DNA of 64,000 nucleotides from Paracoccaceae bacterium (GCA_020637675.1 JACKKD010000001.1:1116001-1180000); one strand, 5' to 3'. Positions 43,541 to 51,878 are shown, counted from the stretch's first letter. Numbers and translations: made by a program. The notes: generated by a model from the letters alone, not told the origin.

Positions 43541-43908
43541 CACAGCACCTCCGGCGCGAGCGAGATGATCTTCATGAAGTTCTTCGCGCGCAGTTCGCGC
43601 ACGACCGGCCCGAAGATGCGGGTGCCGATCGGTTCGCCCTGGTTCGACAGGATGACGGCGGCGTTGCGGTCGAAGCGGATCGAGGTTCCGTCCTCGCGGC
43701 GAACTTCCTTGGCGGTGCGCACGACCACGGCCTTGCGGACGTCGCCCTTCTTCACGCGGCCGCGCGGGATGGCTTCCTTCACCGACACCACGATGATGTC
43801 GCCGACGCTGGCATAGCGGCGGTGGGAACCCCCCAGGACCTTGATGCACTGAACCCGGCGCGCGCCGGAGTTGTCAGCGACATCCAGATTGGTCTGCATC
43901 TGGATCAT
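43540..43908 (-). CDS. rplN: Large ribosomal subunit protein uL14
   Basis: This 122-residue protein begins MIQMQTNLDVADNSGARRVQ and carries GDIIVVSVKEAIPRGRVKKG. It sits at the subunit interface. It follows rpsQ by an 81-base gap. Confidence 0.98.
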   Translation of the reverse strand: MIQMQTNLDVADNSGARRVQCIKVLGGSHRRYASVGDIIVVSVKEAIPRGRVKKGDVRKAVVVRTAKEVRREDGTSIRFDRNAAVILSNQGEPIGTRIFGPVVRELRAKNFMKIISLAPEVL

Positions 43909-43989
43909 TTGGTTTCTCCCGACCTTTGGGGACCGTCATCAGTCTTGGGCCCCAGGGTTTCGTTCAGAAGGATGTGGTGGGGTTAAGCC

Positions 43990-44223
43990 TCAGGCTTCCG
44001 TCACCACGGTCCAACGCTTCGTCTTCGAGATCGGCGCACATTCCTCGATGCGGACGGTGTCGCCGACCTTGAACTTGTTCTCCGCGTCATGCGCGCGGTA
44101 TTTCTTCGATTTCCGCACCGTCTTTTGCAGCAGCGGATGCTTGAAGCGGCGCTCGACCAGGACGGTGATCGTCTGCTCGTTCTTGTCCGAGGTGACGACG
44201 CCTTGCAGGATACGTTTGGGCAT
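43990..44223 (-). CDS. rpsQ: Small ribosomal subunit protein uS17
   Basis: This 77-residue protein begins MPKRILQGVVTSDKNEQTI and contains the S17 core KYRAHDAENKFKVGDTV. It follows rpmC by 12 bases. Confidence 0.97.
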   Translation of the reverse strand: MPKRILQGVVTSDKNEQTITVLVERRFKHPLLQKTVRKSKKYRAHDAENKFKVGDTVRIEECAPISKTKRWTVVTEA

Positions 44224-44235
44224 GGGTCGGTCCTC

Positions 44236-44436
44236 TTACTTCGCGGCTTCGGCGGCTTTGGCGTTCAGCACCGTCTTGATGCGGGCGACGTCGCGGCGGA
44301 CGGCGCGCATGCGGGCGGTGTTCTCGAGCTGGCCGGTGGCCTGCTGGAAGCGGAGGTTGAACGCCTCCTTCTTGAGCGCCACCAGCTCGTCGCGGAGCTG
44401 GTCGGGCGTCTTCGCTTTCAGTTCGGTGGCGTTCAT
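44236..44436 (-). CDS. rpmC: Large ribosomal subunit protein uL29
   Basis: This 66-residue coiled protein has MNATELKAKTPDQLRDEL and FNLRFQQATGQLENTARMR, near the nascent-chain exit tunnel. In most bacteria it directly follows rplP; here the two are separated by a four-gene ABC transporter and the operon apparently restarts at rpmC. Confidence 0.97.
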   Translation of the reverse strand: MNATELKAKTPDQLRDELVALKKEAFNLRFQQATGQLENTARMRAVRRDVARIKTVLNAKAAEAAK

Positions 44437-44546
44437 GCGCCTCTTCCTTCCCACATCACCGGAGGGCCCTTGCGGGGTCACCCTTGATTCGGTGGAGTCA
44501 ATGATGGACCCGCGAATCCCGGTCACCCGGAATCGCAGGATGCGTC

Positions 44547-44575
44547 CCTATAAGGGAGAGGTGGGCGGTGGGCAA
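44547..44575 (-). promoter_or_regulatory. Candidate promoter for the rpmC operon
   Basis: TTGCCC (44570-44575) and TATAGG (44547-44552) on the minus strand are 17 bases apart and about 110 bases before the rpmC start, each matching 4 of 6 consensus bases. A new promoter is expected here because a terminator follows rplP. Confidence 0.4.
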
Positions 44576-44626
44576 GCGGAAGTTTGGTGAACACCGCGCA
44601 GGACCGCTGCGCGCCGCCACCCGCCC

Positions 44627-45631
44627 CTACTTCAGCGGGATCAGGTCGCGCGAGGAGAGGCTCAGTTCCACCGTGCTGCCGACGGCCGGCGGAGGCACGT
44701 CGGGGCGGTTGAAGGTGTCGAGCGCGATCCGCGCGCCGGCGGCCGTTGCCGTCACGCGGATGACGGAGCCGAGGAAATGCACCTCCTCGACCGTGGCCGG
44801 CAGGACGATGTCTGCCTCCGCCGCGCGCCCGAGATGCACGGCTTCGGGCCGGGCGGCGAAATCCCCCTGCCCCACCGCCACGCCGCCGATGCGGCCCGTA
44901 CCGTCGGCCTTGAAGAGGTTCAGCTGGCCCACGAAGTTCGCCACGAACCGCGTCGTCGGGCGGTTGTATATCTCGAACGGTGTGCCCACCTGGTCGGCGA
45001 TCCCGGCATTCATCACCACGATCCGGTCGGAGATCGACAGCGCTTCCTCCTGGTCGTGGGTCACGAAGATCGTGGTGATGCCGAGATCGCGCTGGATCGC
45101 GCGGATTTCATTGCGAAGGGACACCCTGACCTTGGCGTCAAGCGCCGACAGCGGCTCGTCGAGCAGCAGCACCCGGGGCTTCGGCGCGAGCGCGCGGGCC
45201 AGTGCCACGCGCTGTTGCTGCCCGCCCGAAAGCTGGAACGGGTAGCGCCCCCCGAGGTCCGGCAGGCCGATCAGCGCGAGCATCTCGGTCACGCGGGCGG
45301 TGATTTCGTTGCGCCGCGCGCCCTTGATCTTCAGGCCGAAGCCGACGTTCTCGGCCACCGTCAGGTTCGGGAAAAGCGCGTAGGCCTGGAACACCATGCC
45401 GATGTTGCGCTGGTTCGGGCGCTTGCCGACCACATCCTCGCCGGCGATGCGGATTGCGCCGGACGATGGCCGCTCGAACCCCGCGACCATGCGCAGCACG
45501 GTGGTCTTGCCGCAGCCCGAGGGGCCGAGGAGCGAGATGAACTCCCCCTGTTCGACGCCGAGGTTGAAGTCCGTGACGACGCGGTTCGCACCGAAGGACT
45601 TTTCCAGACGGGCAATCTCGAGATACGACAT
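44627..45631 (-). CDS. ABC transporter ATP-binding protein (Fe3+/polyamine/phosphonate-type)
   Basis: This 334-residue protein has Walker A LGPSGCGKTT (about residues 37-46), signature LSGGQQQRVALARAL, Walker B VLLLDEP and the switch histidine in VTHDQEEALSISDRI. A C-terminal TOBE domain follows (IVLPATVEEVHFLG). It belongs to the PotA/FbpC group. It is the last gene of SBP-permease-permease-ATPase, overlapping the second permease by 1 codon (ATGA). The ligand cannot be read. Confidence 0.9.
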   Translation of the reverse strand: MSYLEIARLEKSFGANRVVTDFNLGVEQGEFISLLGPSGCGKTTVLRMVAGFERPSSGAIRIAGEDVVGKRPNQRNIGMVFQAYALFPNLTVAENVGFGLKIKGARRNEITARVTEMLALIGLPDLGGRYPFQLSGGQQQRVALARALAPKPRVLLLDEPLSALDAKVRVSLRNEIRAIQRDLGITTIFVTHDQEEALSISDRIVVMNAGIADQVGTPFEIYNRPTTRFVANFVGQLNLFKADGTGRIGGVAVGQGDFAARPEAVHLGRAAEADIVLPATVEEVHFLGSVIRVTATAAGARIALDTFNRPDVPPPAVGSTVELSLSSRDLIPLK

Positions 45632-46422
45632 CAGGGCTGTGCCTTCGTGTGTTTGGAGAACCGGGTGACAAGCTGGATCAGCCCCATGCAAGCCCAGGTG
45701 ATCGCGAACGCAATCACCGAGAGCGCGAAGGGTTCGTACGGCTTGTTTGCGCCGATCCGTTGCAGGTAGGGTCCGAAGGCCGGCCGGTCCAGCAAGGCGG
45801 CGAGCGTGAATTCACCGATGACGATGGCGAAGGTCAGGAACGCGCCGGAGAGCACGGCGGGCAGCACGTTGGGCAGGATCACCCTGGTCAGGATGGTCGT
45901 CCAGCCGGCGCCCAGGCTCTGCGCGGCCTCGGTCAGCGTGGCGACGTCGATGGTCCGCAGGCCGGTATCGATCGCCCGGTACATATAGGGCAGGGCCAGA
46001 ACCGTGTAACCGAAGGCCAGGAGCAGGTTGGTACCCGTCGCCGTGCCGGTCAGCGGCAGGAAGCTCGACGTGTTGTAGAGCCGTATGTAGCCGAAGACGA
46101 TGACGATGGCCGGAATGACCAGCGGCAGAAGCGTCAGGAACTCCACATAGGGTCGCGCCCAGGGCATCTTCAGCCGGACCCAGAAGGCCGTGGGCACGAC
46201 GATGAGCACGCCCATGGCGATGGTGACGAGCGCCATGACCACCGAATAGCTGAAAGTCGCCTGGAACTCCGGGTCCCCGATGATCTTGGCGTAGGCGTCG
46301 AAACTGTAGACCCCACGCCGCGCCTTCAGCGAGAACTCGGTCAGCCCGACGAGCGGGACGATGAAGTAGCCAAGGCCGAACAGCAGGACGATCCAGCCGG
46401 TGAGGCGGGCGTAGAGGCTCAT
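45631..46422 (-). CDS. ABC transporter permease
   Basis: This 263-residue inner-membrane protein has six predicted helices and the EAA-type loop EAAQSLGAGWTTILTRVILPNVLP (about residues 168-191). The N-terminal MSLYARLTGWIVLLFGLGYF is helix 1. It overlaps the first permease and the ATPase gene by 4 bases each. It resembles PotC-type permeases of polyamine or iron importers. Confidence 0.9.
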   Translation of the reverse strand: MSLYARLTGWIVLLFGLGYFIVPLVGLTEFSLKARRGVYSFDAYAKIIGDPEFQATFSYSVVMALVTIAMGVLIVVPTAFWVRLKMPWARPYVEFLTLLPLVIPAIVIVFGYIRLYNTSSFLPLTGTATGTNLLLAFGYTVLALPYMYRAIDTGLRTIDVATLTEAAQSLGAGWTTILTRVILPNVLPAVLSGAFLTFAIVIGEFTLAALLDRPAFGPYLQRIGANKPYEPFALSVIAFAITWACMGLIQLVTRFSKHTKAQP

Positions 46423-47294
46423 TTCAGCCACCGTTCAGCACGTATCCGCAGCCAGATGTAGAGCACGTTGGCGATGGCCGTGATGACGATCATGCCGAAG
46501 GCCATGGCATAGCCGAGGTTCGGGTTGCCAAGCACATCGCCCCTGATCTGCGCGAAAAGCTGGATCGGCACGATGTTCAGCGCCGAGCCGGTGAGCGCGA
46601 TAGCGGTGGCCACCGCGCCGAAGGCGTTGGCGAAAAGGAGCGCGAACGTGCCCAGAAGAGACGGGAACAGGATCGGCAGCGCCACCATCCGCCAGTATTG
46701 CGCAGTGGAGGCGCCGAGCACCTCGGCCGCCTCGCGCCATTCGCGACGCAGGCCCTCCAGCGCGGGAGTGATGATCAGGATCATCAGCGGGATCTGGAAG
46801 AAGAGGTAGGTGACCGTCAGCCCCCAGAACGAAAGGATGTTGAAGCCGATGTCTCGGCTCAGCACGATCCCGAAGTTGTTGCGCATGAAGACCGTCACGA
46901 GGCCGACCGGCCCGAAGGTCGCGAGGAAGGCGAAGGCCAGCGGCACGCCCGCGAAGTTTGAGGCGACGCCTGAGAAGGTCATCAGCGGCGACTTCACCCA
47001 GCGCGGCACCGCGCCGAAGACCACGGCCGCCGCCATGCCGAAGCCGATCAGGCAGCCGAGCGCCGCCGAGGCGACGGAGATCTTCACGGAGACCCAGTAG
47101 CTCGACGGGATCGTGCCGGTGTTCAGGTCACGGAGGTTCTGCAGCGTGAATGCACCGGTGCGATCCTGGAACGCACCGACGACGATATGCATCGTGGGCA
47201 GGATCAGGAACAGCGTGACGAAGATGACGAAGGGCATCAGGCCCAGCCAGGTCAGCGGCAATTGCCGCCTTGGCTTGGGGGAAGGCGCAGCCAT
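46419..47294 (-). CDS. ABC transporter permease
   Basis: This 291-residue PotB-like permease has six membrane helices and the EAA loop EAAEVLGASTAQYWRMVALPILFP. Helix 1 is at about residues 13-33 (LTWLGLMPFVIFVTLFLILP). It is coupled to the second permease by an ATGA overlap, and lies 93 bases after the binding-protein gene with a hairpin between. Confidence 0.9.
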   Translation of the reverse strand: MAAPSPKPRRQLPLTWLGLMPFVIFVTLFLILPTMHIVVGAFQDRTGAFTLQNLRDLNTGTIPSSYWVSVKISVASAALGCLIGFGMAAAVVFGAVPRWVKSPLMTFSGVASNFAGVPLAFAFLATFGPVGLVTVFMRNNFGIVLSRDIGFNILSFWGLTVTYLFFQIPLMILIITPALEGLRREWREAAEVLGASTAQYWRMVALPILFPSLLGTFALLFANAFGAVATAIALTGSALNIVPIQLFAQIRGDVLGNPNLGYAMAFGMIVITAIANVLYIWLRIRAERWLK

Positions 47295-47336
47295 GCGAGG
47301 TCCGTCCCGTTGGAGTGGTCTTGTTCCTGTTGGCGA

Positions 47337-47373
47337 CCCCGGTCCGTACGGATCGGGCCGGGGCCGTTTTTTT
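47337..47373. terminator. Hairpin with seven T residues between binding-protein and permease genes
   Basis: CCCCGG (47337-47342) pairs with CCGGGG (47358-47363); the inner TCCGTACGGA is self-complementary. TTTTTTT follows on the plus strand (47367-47373). It lies 15-51 bases past the binding-protein stop on the minus strand. As an attenuator it would lack a U-tract; as a plus-strand terminator it is strong but has no visible gene. Confidence 0.45.
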
Positions 47374-47387
47374 CGCGTCGCGCGGGA

Positions 47388-48491
47388 TTACTGGACGTTG
47401 GCGCCCACGACCGCATCCCAGCCGCCGGTGACGGCGGCCTTGTTGGCGTTCACCTCATCCAGCGTCGGGAAGTAGGCGGCCTCGTAGGAGGCGGCCGGCG
47501 GCAGCTTGGCCATCGCATCGGCGTCGAGCTTGCCCGCGGCCGACATCGCATTGAAGCGCGCCGGGTGGCAGTAGCCCTTCAGCCACAGGTTCTGGCCTTC
47601 GTCCGAATAGAGATATTCCATCCAGAGCTTCGCCGCATTCGGATGCGGCGCATAGGCCGAGATGCCCTGCACATAGACGCCGGCGAGCACGCCCGTCGAC
47701 GGCACCACGATCTCGACCGGCGGGTTGCCGGCAAGTTCGTCGGCCCAGGCGAGCGCGTTATAGTCCCAGGCGACGACGATCGGGGTCGCGCCCTGCGCCA
47801 CGGTGCCGGCCTTGCCGATGACCGGGACGAAGTTGCCCGCCTTGTTGAGTTCGGCGAAGTAGTCAAGCCCGGCCTTGCCCGCAGCCTCGCCCGCGGCGGC
47901 GCCCGTCGAGAGGCCCGCGGCCAGAACGCCGAGAATCGCCTGGTTCGAGGCACGCGGATCACCCGCGAGCGCAACCTGGCCCGCGTATTCCGGCTTCAGC
48001 AGGTCCGCCCAGTCGGCCGGCGTGTTGGCGACGAGATCCTTGTTCACGATGAAGGACATCACGCCATAGTAGTCGCCGTACCAGTGGCCCTCGGCATCCT
48101 TGATGCTGTCGGGAATGTCGTCCCAGGTGGAGACCTTGTAGGGCTGCAGAAGGCCCTCGTCCTTCATCGACGGACCGAAGGCAAGACCCACGTCGACGAC
48201 GTCAGGCGCCTGCGGGCCCGTGTTGTCCTTGTTGGCCTTCACCGCCTCGACCTCGTCCGCGGAGCCGGCGTCGGGGTTCAGTTCGTTGACCTGGATCTCG
48301 GGGTACTTCGCCTTGAAGCCGGCGATCACGTCGCCATAGCCGCACCAGCTGTGCGGCAATGCGATCGTGGTGAGCATCCCCTCCGCCTTGGCGGCTGCCT
48401 CGATCTCCGCAAGCGACTGCGCGCTCGCCATTACGGTGGATGAGAGCAGGGCTGCCAGCGTAAGCGCGGCGGTCGTCTTCGTCGTTGTCAT
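47388..48491 (-). CDS. ABC transporter periplasmic substrate-binding protein
   Basis: This 367-residue protein has a signal peptide of about 24 residues (MTTTKTTAALTLAALLSS..., cleavage near ASAQS). The mature protein starts SLAEIEAAAKAEGMLTTI, the pattern of the iron/polyamine/2-aminoethylphosphonate binding family. It includes APDVVDVGLAFGPSM and AWDYNALAWADELAGN. The ATG at 48491 was chosen because GGGAG lies 6 bases upstream. A palindrome in the promoter region (48552-48571) may be its operator. Ligand uncertain; polyamine, phosphonate or iron are the usual choices. Confidence 0.88.
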   Translation of the reverse strand: MTTTKTTAALTLAALLSSTVMASAQSLAEIEAAAKAEGMLTTIALPHSWCGYGDVIAGFKAKYPEIQVNELNPDAGSADEVEAVKANKDNTGPQAPDVVDVGLAFGPSMKDEGLLQPYKVSTWDDIPDSIKDAEGHWYGDYYGVMSFIVNKDLVANTPADWADLLKPEYAGQVALAGDPRASNQAILGVLAAGLSTGAAAGEAAGKAGLDYFAELNKAGNFVPVIGKAGTVAQGATPIVVAWDYNALAWADELAGNPPVEIVVPSTGVLAGVYVQGISAYAPHPNAAKLWMEYLYSDEGQNLWLKGYCHPARFNAMSAAGKLDADAMAKLPPAASYEAAYFPTLDEVNANKAAVTGGWDAVVGANVQ

Positions 48492-48551
48492 TTCCATCTC
48501 CCTTGGGCACAAGACCCGCTTCGTGACGATTTCGTCCTATTGTTATCGTGT

Positions 48552-48571
48552 GACAGTTTCATGGAACTGTC
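48552..48571. promoter_or_regulatory. Palindromic candidate operator upstream of the ABC transporter
   Basis: GACAGTTTCATGGAACTGTC is a 20-base inverted repeat with a single mismatched pair, centred 70 bases before the binding-protein start. It does not match Fur, Mur or RirA (Iron-Rhodo-box) consensus by eye. A dimeric repressor of unknown family is the best guess. Confidence 0.45.
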
Positions 48572-48700
48572 CCGCGCCGATCTAACCAATGAAACGGGTG
48601 CCCCGCAATGAGGGCGTTACAAATCTGTTACGTTTTTGTTGTGTTTCTCTCGGGCCAAGGGCCAGGGTCCAGACCGCGCCGGCGCGCGGCAGCGCGCGAA

Positions 48701-48731
48701 ATGAAAAGGCGCGCCGTTCGGGCGCGCCTTT
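48701..48731 (-). terminator. Intrinsic terminator after rplP
   Basis: AAAGGCGCGCC and GGCGCGCCTTT form an 11-base perfect stem with a 5-base loop, followed by TTTTCATTTC on the minus strand. It starts 31 bases past the rplP stop and should end transcription of the str-S10 part. Confidence 0.8.
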
Positions 48732-48762
48732 CCGGAAACGCTGGGGGTTCCCCCGGTCGGAC

Positions 48763-49176
48763 CTACCAGTCCTCGCGCATCACGATGCGGGTCGTGACCG
48801 GCAGCTTCATCGCGCCAAGGCGAAGCGCCTCGCGGGCAATGACCTCGCTGACGCCGTCGATCTCGAACATGATGCGGCCCGGCTTCACCTTGGCCGCCCA
48901 GTAATCGACCGAACCCTTGCCCTTGCCCATCCGCACCTCGGTCGGCTTCGACGACACCGGCACGTCCGGGAAGACGCGGATCCAGACGCGACCCTGGCGC
49001 TTCATGTGGCGGGTGATCGCACGGCGGGCCGCCTCGATCTGCCGCGCGGTGACGCGCTCGGGCTCGGTCGCCTTCAGGCCGAAGCCGCCGAAGTCGAGGT
49101 TGACGCCGCCCTTGGCCTCGCCGTGGATGCGGCCCTTGTGCTGTTTGCGGAACTTCGTCCGTTTCGGTTGCAGCAT
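48763..49176 (-). CDS. rplP: Large ribosomal subunit protein uL16
   Basis: This 137-residue protein begins MLQPKRTKFRKQHKGRIHG and contains ARRAITRHMKRQGRVWIRVFP and PVSSKPTEVRMGKGKGS. It binds near the A-site tRNA. It is the last gene before the ABC transporter cassette and precedes an intrinsic terminator. Confidence 0.98.
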   Translation of the reverse strand: MLQPKRTKFRKQHKGRIHGEAKGGVNLDFGGFGLKATEPERVTARQIEAARRAITRHMKRQGRVWIRVFPDVPVSSKPTEVRMGKGKGSVDYWAAKVKPGRIMFEIDGVSEVIAREALRLGAMKLPVTTRIVMREDW

Positions 49177-49188
49177 GTTGCGTACTCC

Positions 49189-49923
49189 TTAGCGGGCGTC
49201 GCGACGGTCGTCGCGGCGATCATCGCGGCGCGGGCCGCGCGGCGCCGGACCGTCCTGGGCCTCTGCAGCCTTGCGGTCGCGGGCCTGGGGGTCGTGTTCC
49301 ATGATCTCGCCCTTGAAGATCCAGACCTTCACGCCGATGATCCCGTAGGGCGTGGTGGCCTCGGCGAGCGCATAGTCGATGTCGGCGCGCAGCGTGTGCA
49401 GCGGCACGCGCCCTTCGCGGTACCATTCGGTCCGGGCGATTTCGGCGCCGCCGAGGCGGCCCGCGACGTTGACCCGGATACCGAGGGCACCCATCCGCAT
49501 CGCGTTCTGCACCGCGCGCTTCATCGCCCGGCGGAACGACACGCGACGCTCGAGCTGCTGGGCGATCGACTCGGCCACGAGCGCGGCGTCAAGCTCGGGC
49601 TTCCTGACCTCGACGATGTTGAGGTGAAGCTCGGACGCGGTGAAGTTTGCCAGCTTCTTGCGCAGCGTCTCGATGTCCGCTCCCTTCTTGCCGATGATGA
49701 CACCGGGGCGGGCGGTATGGATCGTCACGCGGCACTTCTTGTGCGGCCGCTCGATGATGACCTTCGAGACTCCGGCCTGCTTGGCGTAGTCGTGGATGAA
49801 CTCGCGCATCTTGAGGTCTTCAAGAAGCAGGTTGCCGTAGTCCTTGCTGTCGGCGAACCAGCGGCTGTCCCAGGTCCGGTTGACCTGCAGGCGCATCCCG
49901 ATCGGGTTGACCTTCTGTCCCAT
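49189..49923 (-). CDS. rpsC: Small ribosomal subunit protein uS3
   Basis: This 244-residue protein has MGQKVNPIGMRLQVNRTWDS, the KH domain with HTARPGVIIGKKGADIE (about residues 57-73) and the C-terminal S3 domain. The tail PRRDDRRDDRRDAR is a charged repeat. It overlaps the rplV stop codon by 1 base. Confidence 0.98.
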   Translation of the reverse strand: MGQKVNPIGMRLQVNRTWDSRWFADSKDYGNLLLEDLKMREFIHDYAKQAGVSKVIIERPHKKCRVTIHTARPGVIIGKKGADIETLRKKLANFTASELHLNIVEVRKPELDAALVAESIAQQLERRVSFRRAMKRAVQNAMRMGALGIRVNVAGRLGGAEIARTEWYREGRVPLHTLRADIDYALAEATTPYGIIGVKVWIFKGEIMEHDPQARDRKAAEAQDGPAPRGPRRDDRRDDRRDAR

Positions 49924-50315
49924 TACGCCTGCTCCCCGACGGTTTCTTCCACCTGCCGCACCTTGATGGTCAGCTCGCTGAAGGGTTTCATGATCTTGCC
50001 GAACCGGCCACGCGCCCGCGGACGACCGCGCTTCAGGGTGATGTTCTTGCCGACCCAGGCTTCGGCCACGACGAGCGCGTCCACGTCGAGTCCGTGGTTG
50101 TTCTCGGCGTTGGCGATGGCCGACTGAAGGCACTTCTTCACGTCGCCGGCGATACGCTTCTTCGAGAAGGTGAGATCGGCCAGCGCCTTTTCCACCTTCT
50201 TGCCGCGGATCAGCGCGGCGACGAGGTTCAGCTTCTGCGGCGAGGTGCGCAGCATCTTCGCCTTGGCGAAGGCTTCGTTGTCGGCCACGCGGCGCGGATT
50301 CTTTTCCTTGCTCAT
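49923..50315 (-). CDS. rplV: Large ribosomal subunit protein uL22
   Basis: This 130-residue protein carries AKAKMLRTSPQKLNLVAALIRGK and the exit-tunnel loop LKRGRPRARGRFGKI. It is 20 residues longer than E. coli L22, due to both ends. Confidence 0.98.
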   Translation of the reverse strand: MSKEKNPRRVADNEAFAKAKMLRTSPQKLNLVAALIRGKKVEKALADLTFSKKRIAGDVKKCLQSAIANAENNHGLDVDALVVAEAWVGKNITLKRGRPRARGRFGKIMKPFSELTIKVRQVEETVGEQA

Positions 50316-50318
50316 GGC

Positions 50319-50597
50319 TTACTTCCTCTTGGCTTTCTTGTCGGCGGCGTGACCGTAGTAGGTCCGCGTCGGCGAGTATTCACCGAACTTCTGGCCGATC
50401 ATCTCCTCGGTGACGTTCACCGGGATGTGCTTCTGGCCGTTGTAGACGCCGAAGGTGAGGCCGACGAACTGCGGCAGGATGGTGGAGCGGCGCGACCAGA
50501 TCTTGATGACTTCCGACTTGCCGGAGCCTTGCGCCTTTTCCGCCTTCTTCAGCAGGTAGCTGTCGACGAAGGGGCCTTTCCAGATAGAACGCGACAT
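50319..50597 (-). CDS. rpsS: Small ribosomal subunit protein uS19
   Basis: This 92-residue protein begins MSRSIWKGPFVDSYLLKKAEK and ends in KADKKAKRK-like basic sequence. It lies in the head of the 30S subunit. The gap to rplB is 3 bases. Confidence 0.98.
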   Translation of the reverse strand: MSRSIWKGPFVDSYLLKKAEKAQGSGKSEVIKIWSRRSTILPQFVGLTFGVYNGQKHIPVNVTEEMIGQKFGEYSPTRTYYGHAADKKAKRK

Positions 50598-50600
50598 GGA

Positions 50601-51437
50601 TTACCGCCCTTTCTTCGCGTGGCGCGAGCGAACGATGTACTTGTCGGTCGCCTTGTTCTTGCGGGTCTTGTTGCCCTTGGTGCCCTTGCCCCACGGAGTG
50701 ACCGGGTGCCGGCCGCCCGAGGTGCGGCCTTCGCCGCCGCCGTGCGGGTGGTCGATCGGGTTCATGGCAACACCGCGGACGGTCGGGCGGACGCCCATGT
50801 GACGCTTGCGGCCGGCCTTGCCGAGGTTCTGGTTCGAGTGGTCGGCGTTAGACACCGCGCCCACCGTTGCCATGCACTCCTGGCGGACCATGCGAAGCTC
50901 GCCCGAAGACAGGCGGATCTGCGCGTAGCCGCCGTCGCGGCCGACGAACTGGGCATAGGTGCCCGCGGCGCGCGCCAGTTGGCCGCCCTTGCCGGGCTTC
51001 AGCTCGACGTTGTGGACGATCGTGCCGATCGGCATGCCGGAAAACGGCATCGCGTTGCCCGGCTTCACGTCGGTCTTGGCACCGGCGACGACATTGTCGC
51101 CCACGGCGAGGCGCTGCGGCGCGAGGATGTAGGCCTGCTCGCCGTCCTGGTATTTCACCAGCGCGATGAACGCAGTCCGGTTCGGATCGTATTCGATCCG
51201 CTCGACCGTCGCCGGAACGTCGAACTTCCGCCGCTTGAAATCCACGACCCGGTAGAGACGCTTGGCGCCCCCGCCCTTGTGCCACATCGTGACGCGCCCG
51301 GTGTTGTTCCGGCCGCCGGTCTTGATGAGGCCCTCGGTGAGGGCCTTGACCGGGCGACCTTTCCAAAGCTCCGAACGGTCGATCAGTACCAGCCCGCGCT
51401 GGCCCGGCGTCGTCGGCTTGTACGACTTGAGTGCCAT
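50601..51437 (-). CDS. rplB: Large ribosomal subunit protein uL2
   Basis: This 278-residue protein has MALKSYKPTTPGQRGLVLID, the RNA-binding domain, and the conserved GVAMNPIDHPHGGGEGRT, whose histidine lies near the peptidyl-transferase centre. It is separated from rplW by a 144-base gap that contains repeats. Confidence 0.98.
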   Translation of the reverse strand: MALKSYKPTTPGQRGLVLIDRSELWKGRPVKALTEGLIKTGGRNNTGRVTMWHKGGGAKRLYRVVDFKRRKFDVPATVERIEYDPNRTAFIALVKYQDGEQAYILAPQRLAVGDNVVAGAKTDVKPGNAMPFSGMPIGTIVHNVELKPGKGGQLARAAGTYAQFVGRDGGYAQIRLSSGELRMVRQECMATVGAVSNADHSNQNLGKAGRKRHMGVRPTVRGVAMNPIDHPHGGGEGRTSGGRHPVTPWGKGTKGNKTRKNKATDKYIVRSRHAKKGR

Positions 51438-51480
51438 GCTTCTGTCTTCCGTTGCTCTGGACCTGTCGGTCCTTGGTTGA

Positions 51481-51524
51481 AGGGCCCCGAAGGTCCCCGG
51501 ATCACAGGGCCCCGAAGGTCCCCG
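51481..51524. repeat. Tandem 19-base repeat in the rplW-rplB gap
   Basis: AGGGCCCCGAAGGTCCCCG occurs twice, at 51481-51499 and 51506-51524, with a 25-base period. Each copy is partly self-complementary (GGGCC...GGTCCCC). Ribosomal gene gaps are normally only a few bases. Confidence 0.75.
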
Positions 51525-51541
51525 ACTTCAGTAAAATGCCA

Positions 51542-51562
51542 CGGCCCCGGAAGCCGGGGCCG
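51542..51562 (-). repeat. GC hairpin in the rplW-rplB gap
   Basis: CGGCCCCGG and CCGGGGCCG pair perfectly across AAG, 20 bases after the rplW stop. On the minus strand the following sequence is TGGCATTTTACTG, a weak U-rich tail. It may act as an attenuator or processing site inside the S10 operon. Confidence 0.55.
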
Positions 51563-51581
51563 CGAGATTCGGCGCCTTCTA

Positions 51582-51878
51582 TCAGAGCCCGGAGGACACG
51601 TCGATAGTGTTCCCCTCCTCGAGGGTCACGTAGGCCTTCTTCACGTCGCTGCGTTCGCCGGGACGGCCGCGGAACTTCTTCGCCTTGCCCTTGGTGATGG
51701 TGGTGTTGACCGCCTTCACCTTCACGCCGAAGACGGCCTCGACCGCCTCCTTGATCTGGGGCTTCGTGGCCGACTTCGCCACCTGGAAGACAACTGCGCC
51801 GGCTTCCGAAGCCATGGTCGCCTTCTCGGTGATCACCGGCTTGACGATGACGTCGTAGTGTTCGGGTTTCACGCTCAT
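51582..51878 (-). CDS. rplW: Large ribosomal subunit protein uL23
   Basis: This 98-residue protein has HYDVIVKPVITEKATMASE, the conserved L23 start, and a central loop with KKFRGRPGERSD. It forms part of the exit tunnel and the docking site for SRP and trigger factor. It overlaps rplD by 4 bases. Confidence 0.98.
   Translation of the reverse strand: MSVKPEHYDVIVKPVITEKATMASEAGAVVFQVAKSATKPQIKEAVEAVFGVKVKAVNTTITKGKAKKFRGRPGERSDVKKAYVTLEEGNTIDVSSGL

Noticed and set aside
51481..51524. A CRISPR array at the direct repeats between rplW and rplB
   Set aside because: Only two 19-base copies with a 6-base spacing and no spacers or cas genes; it is a short tandem repeat.
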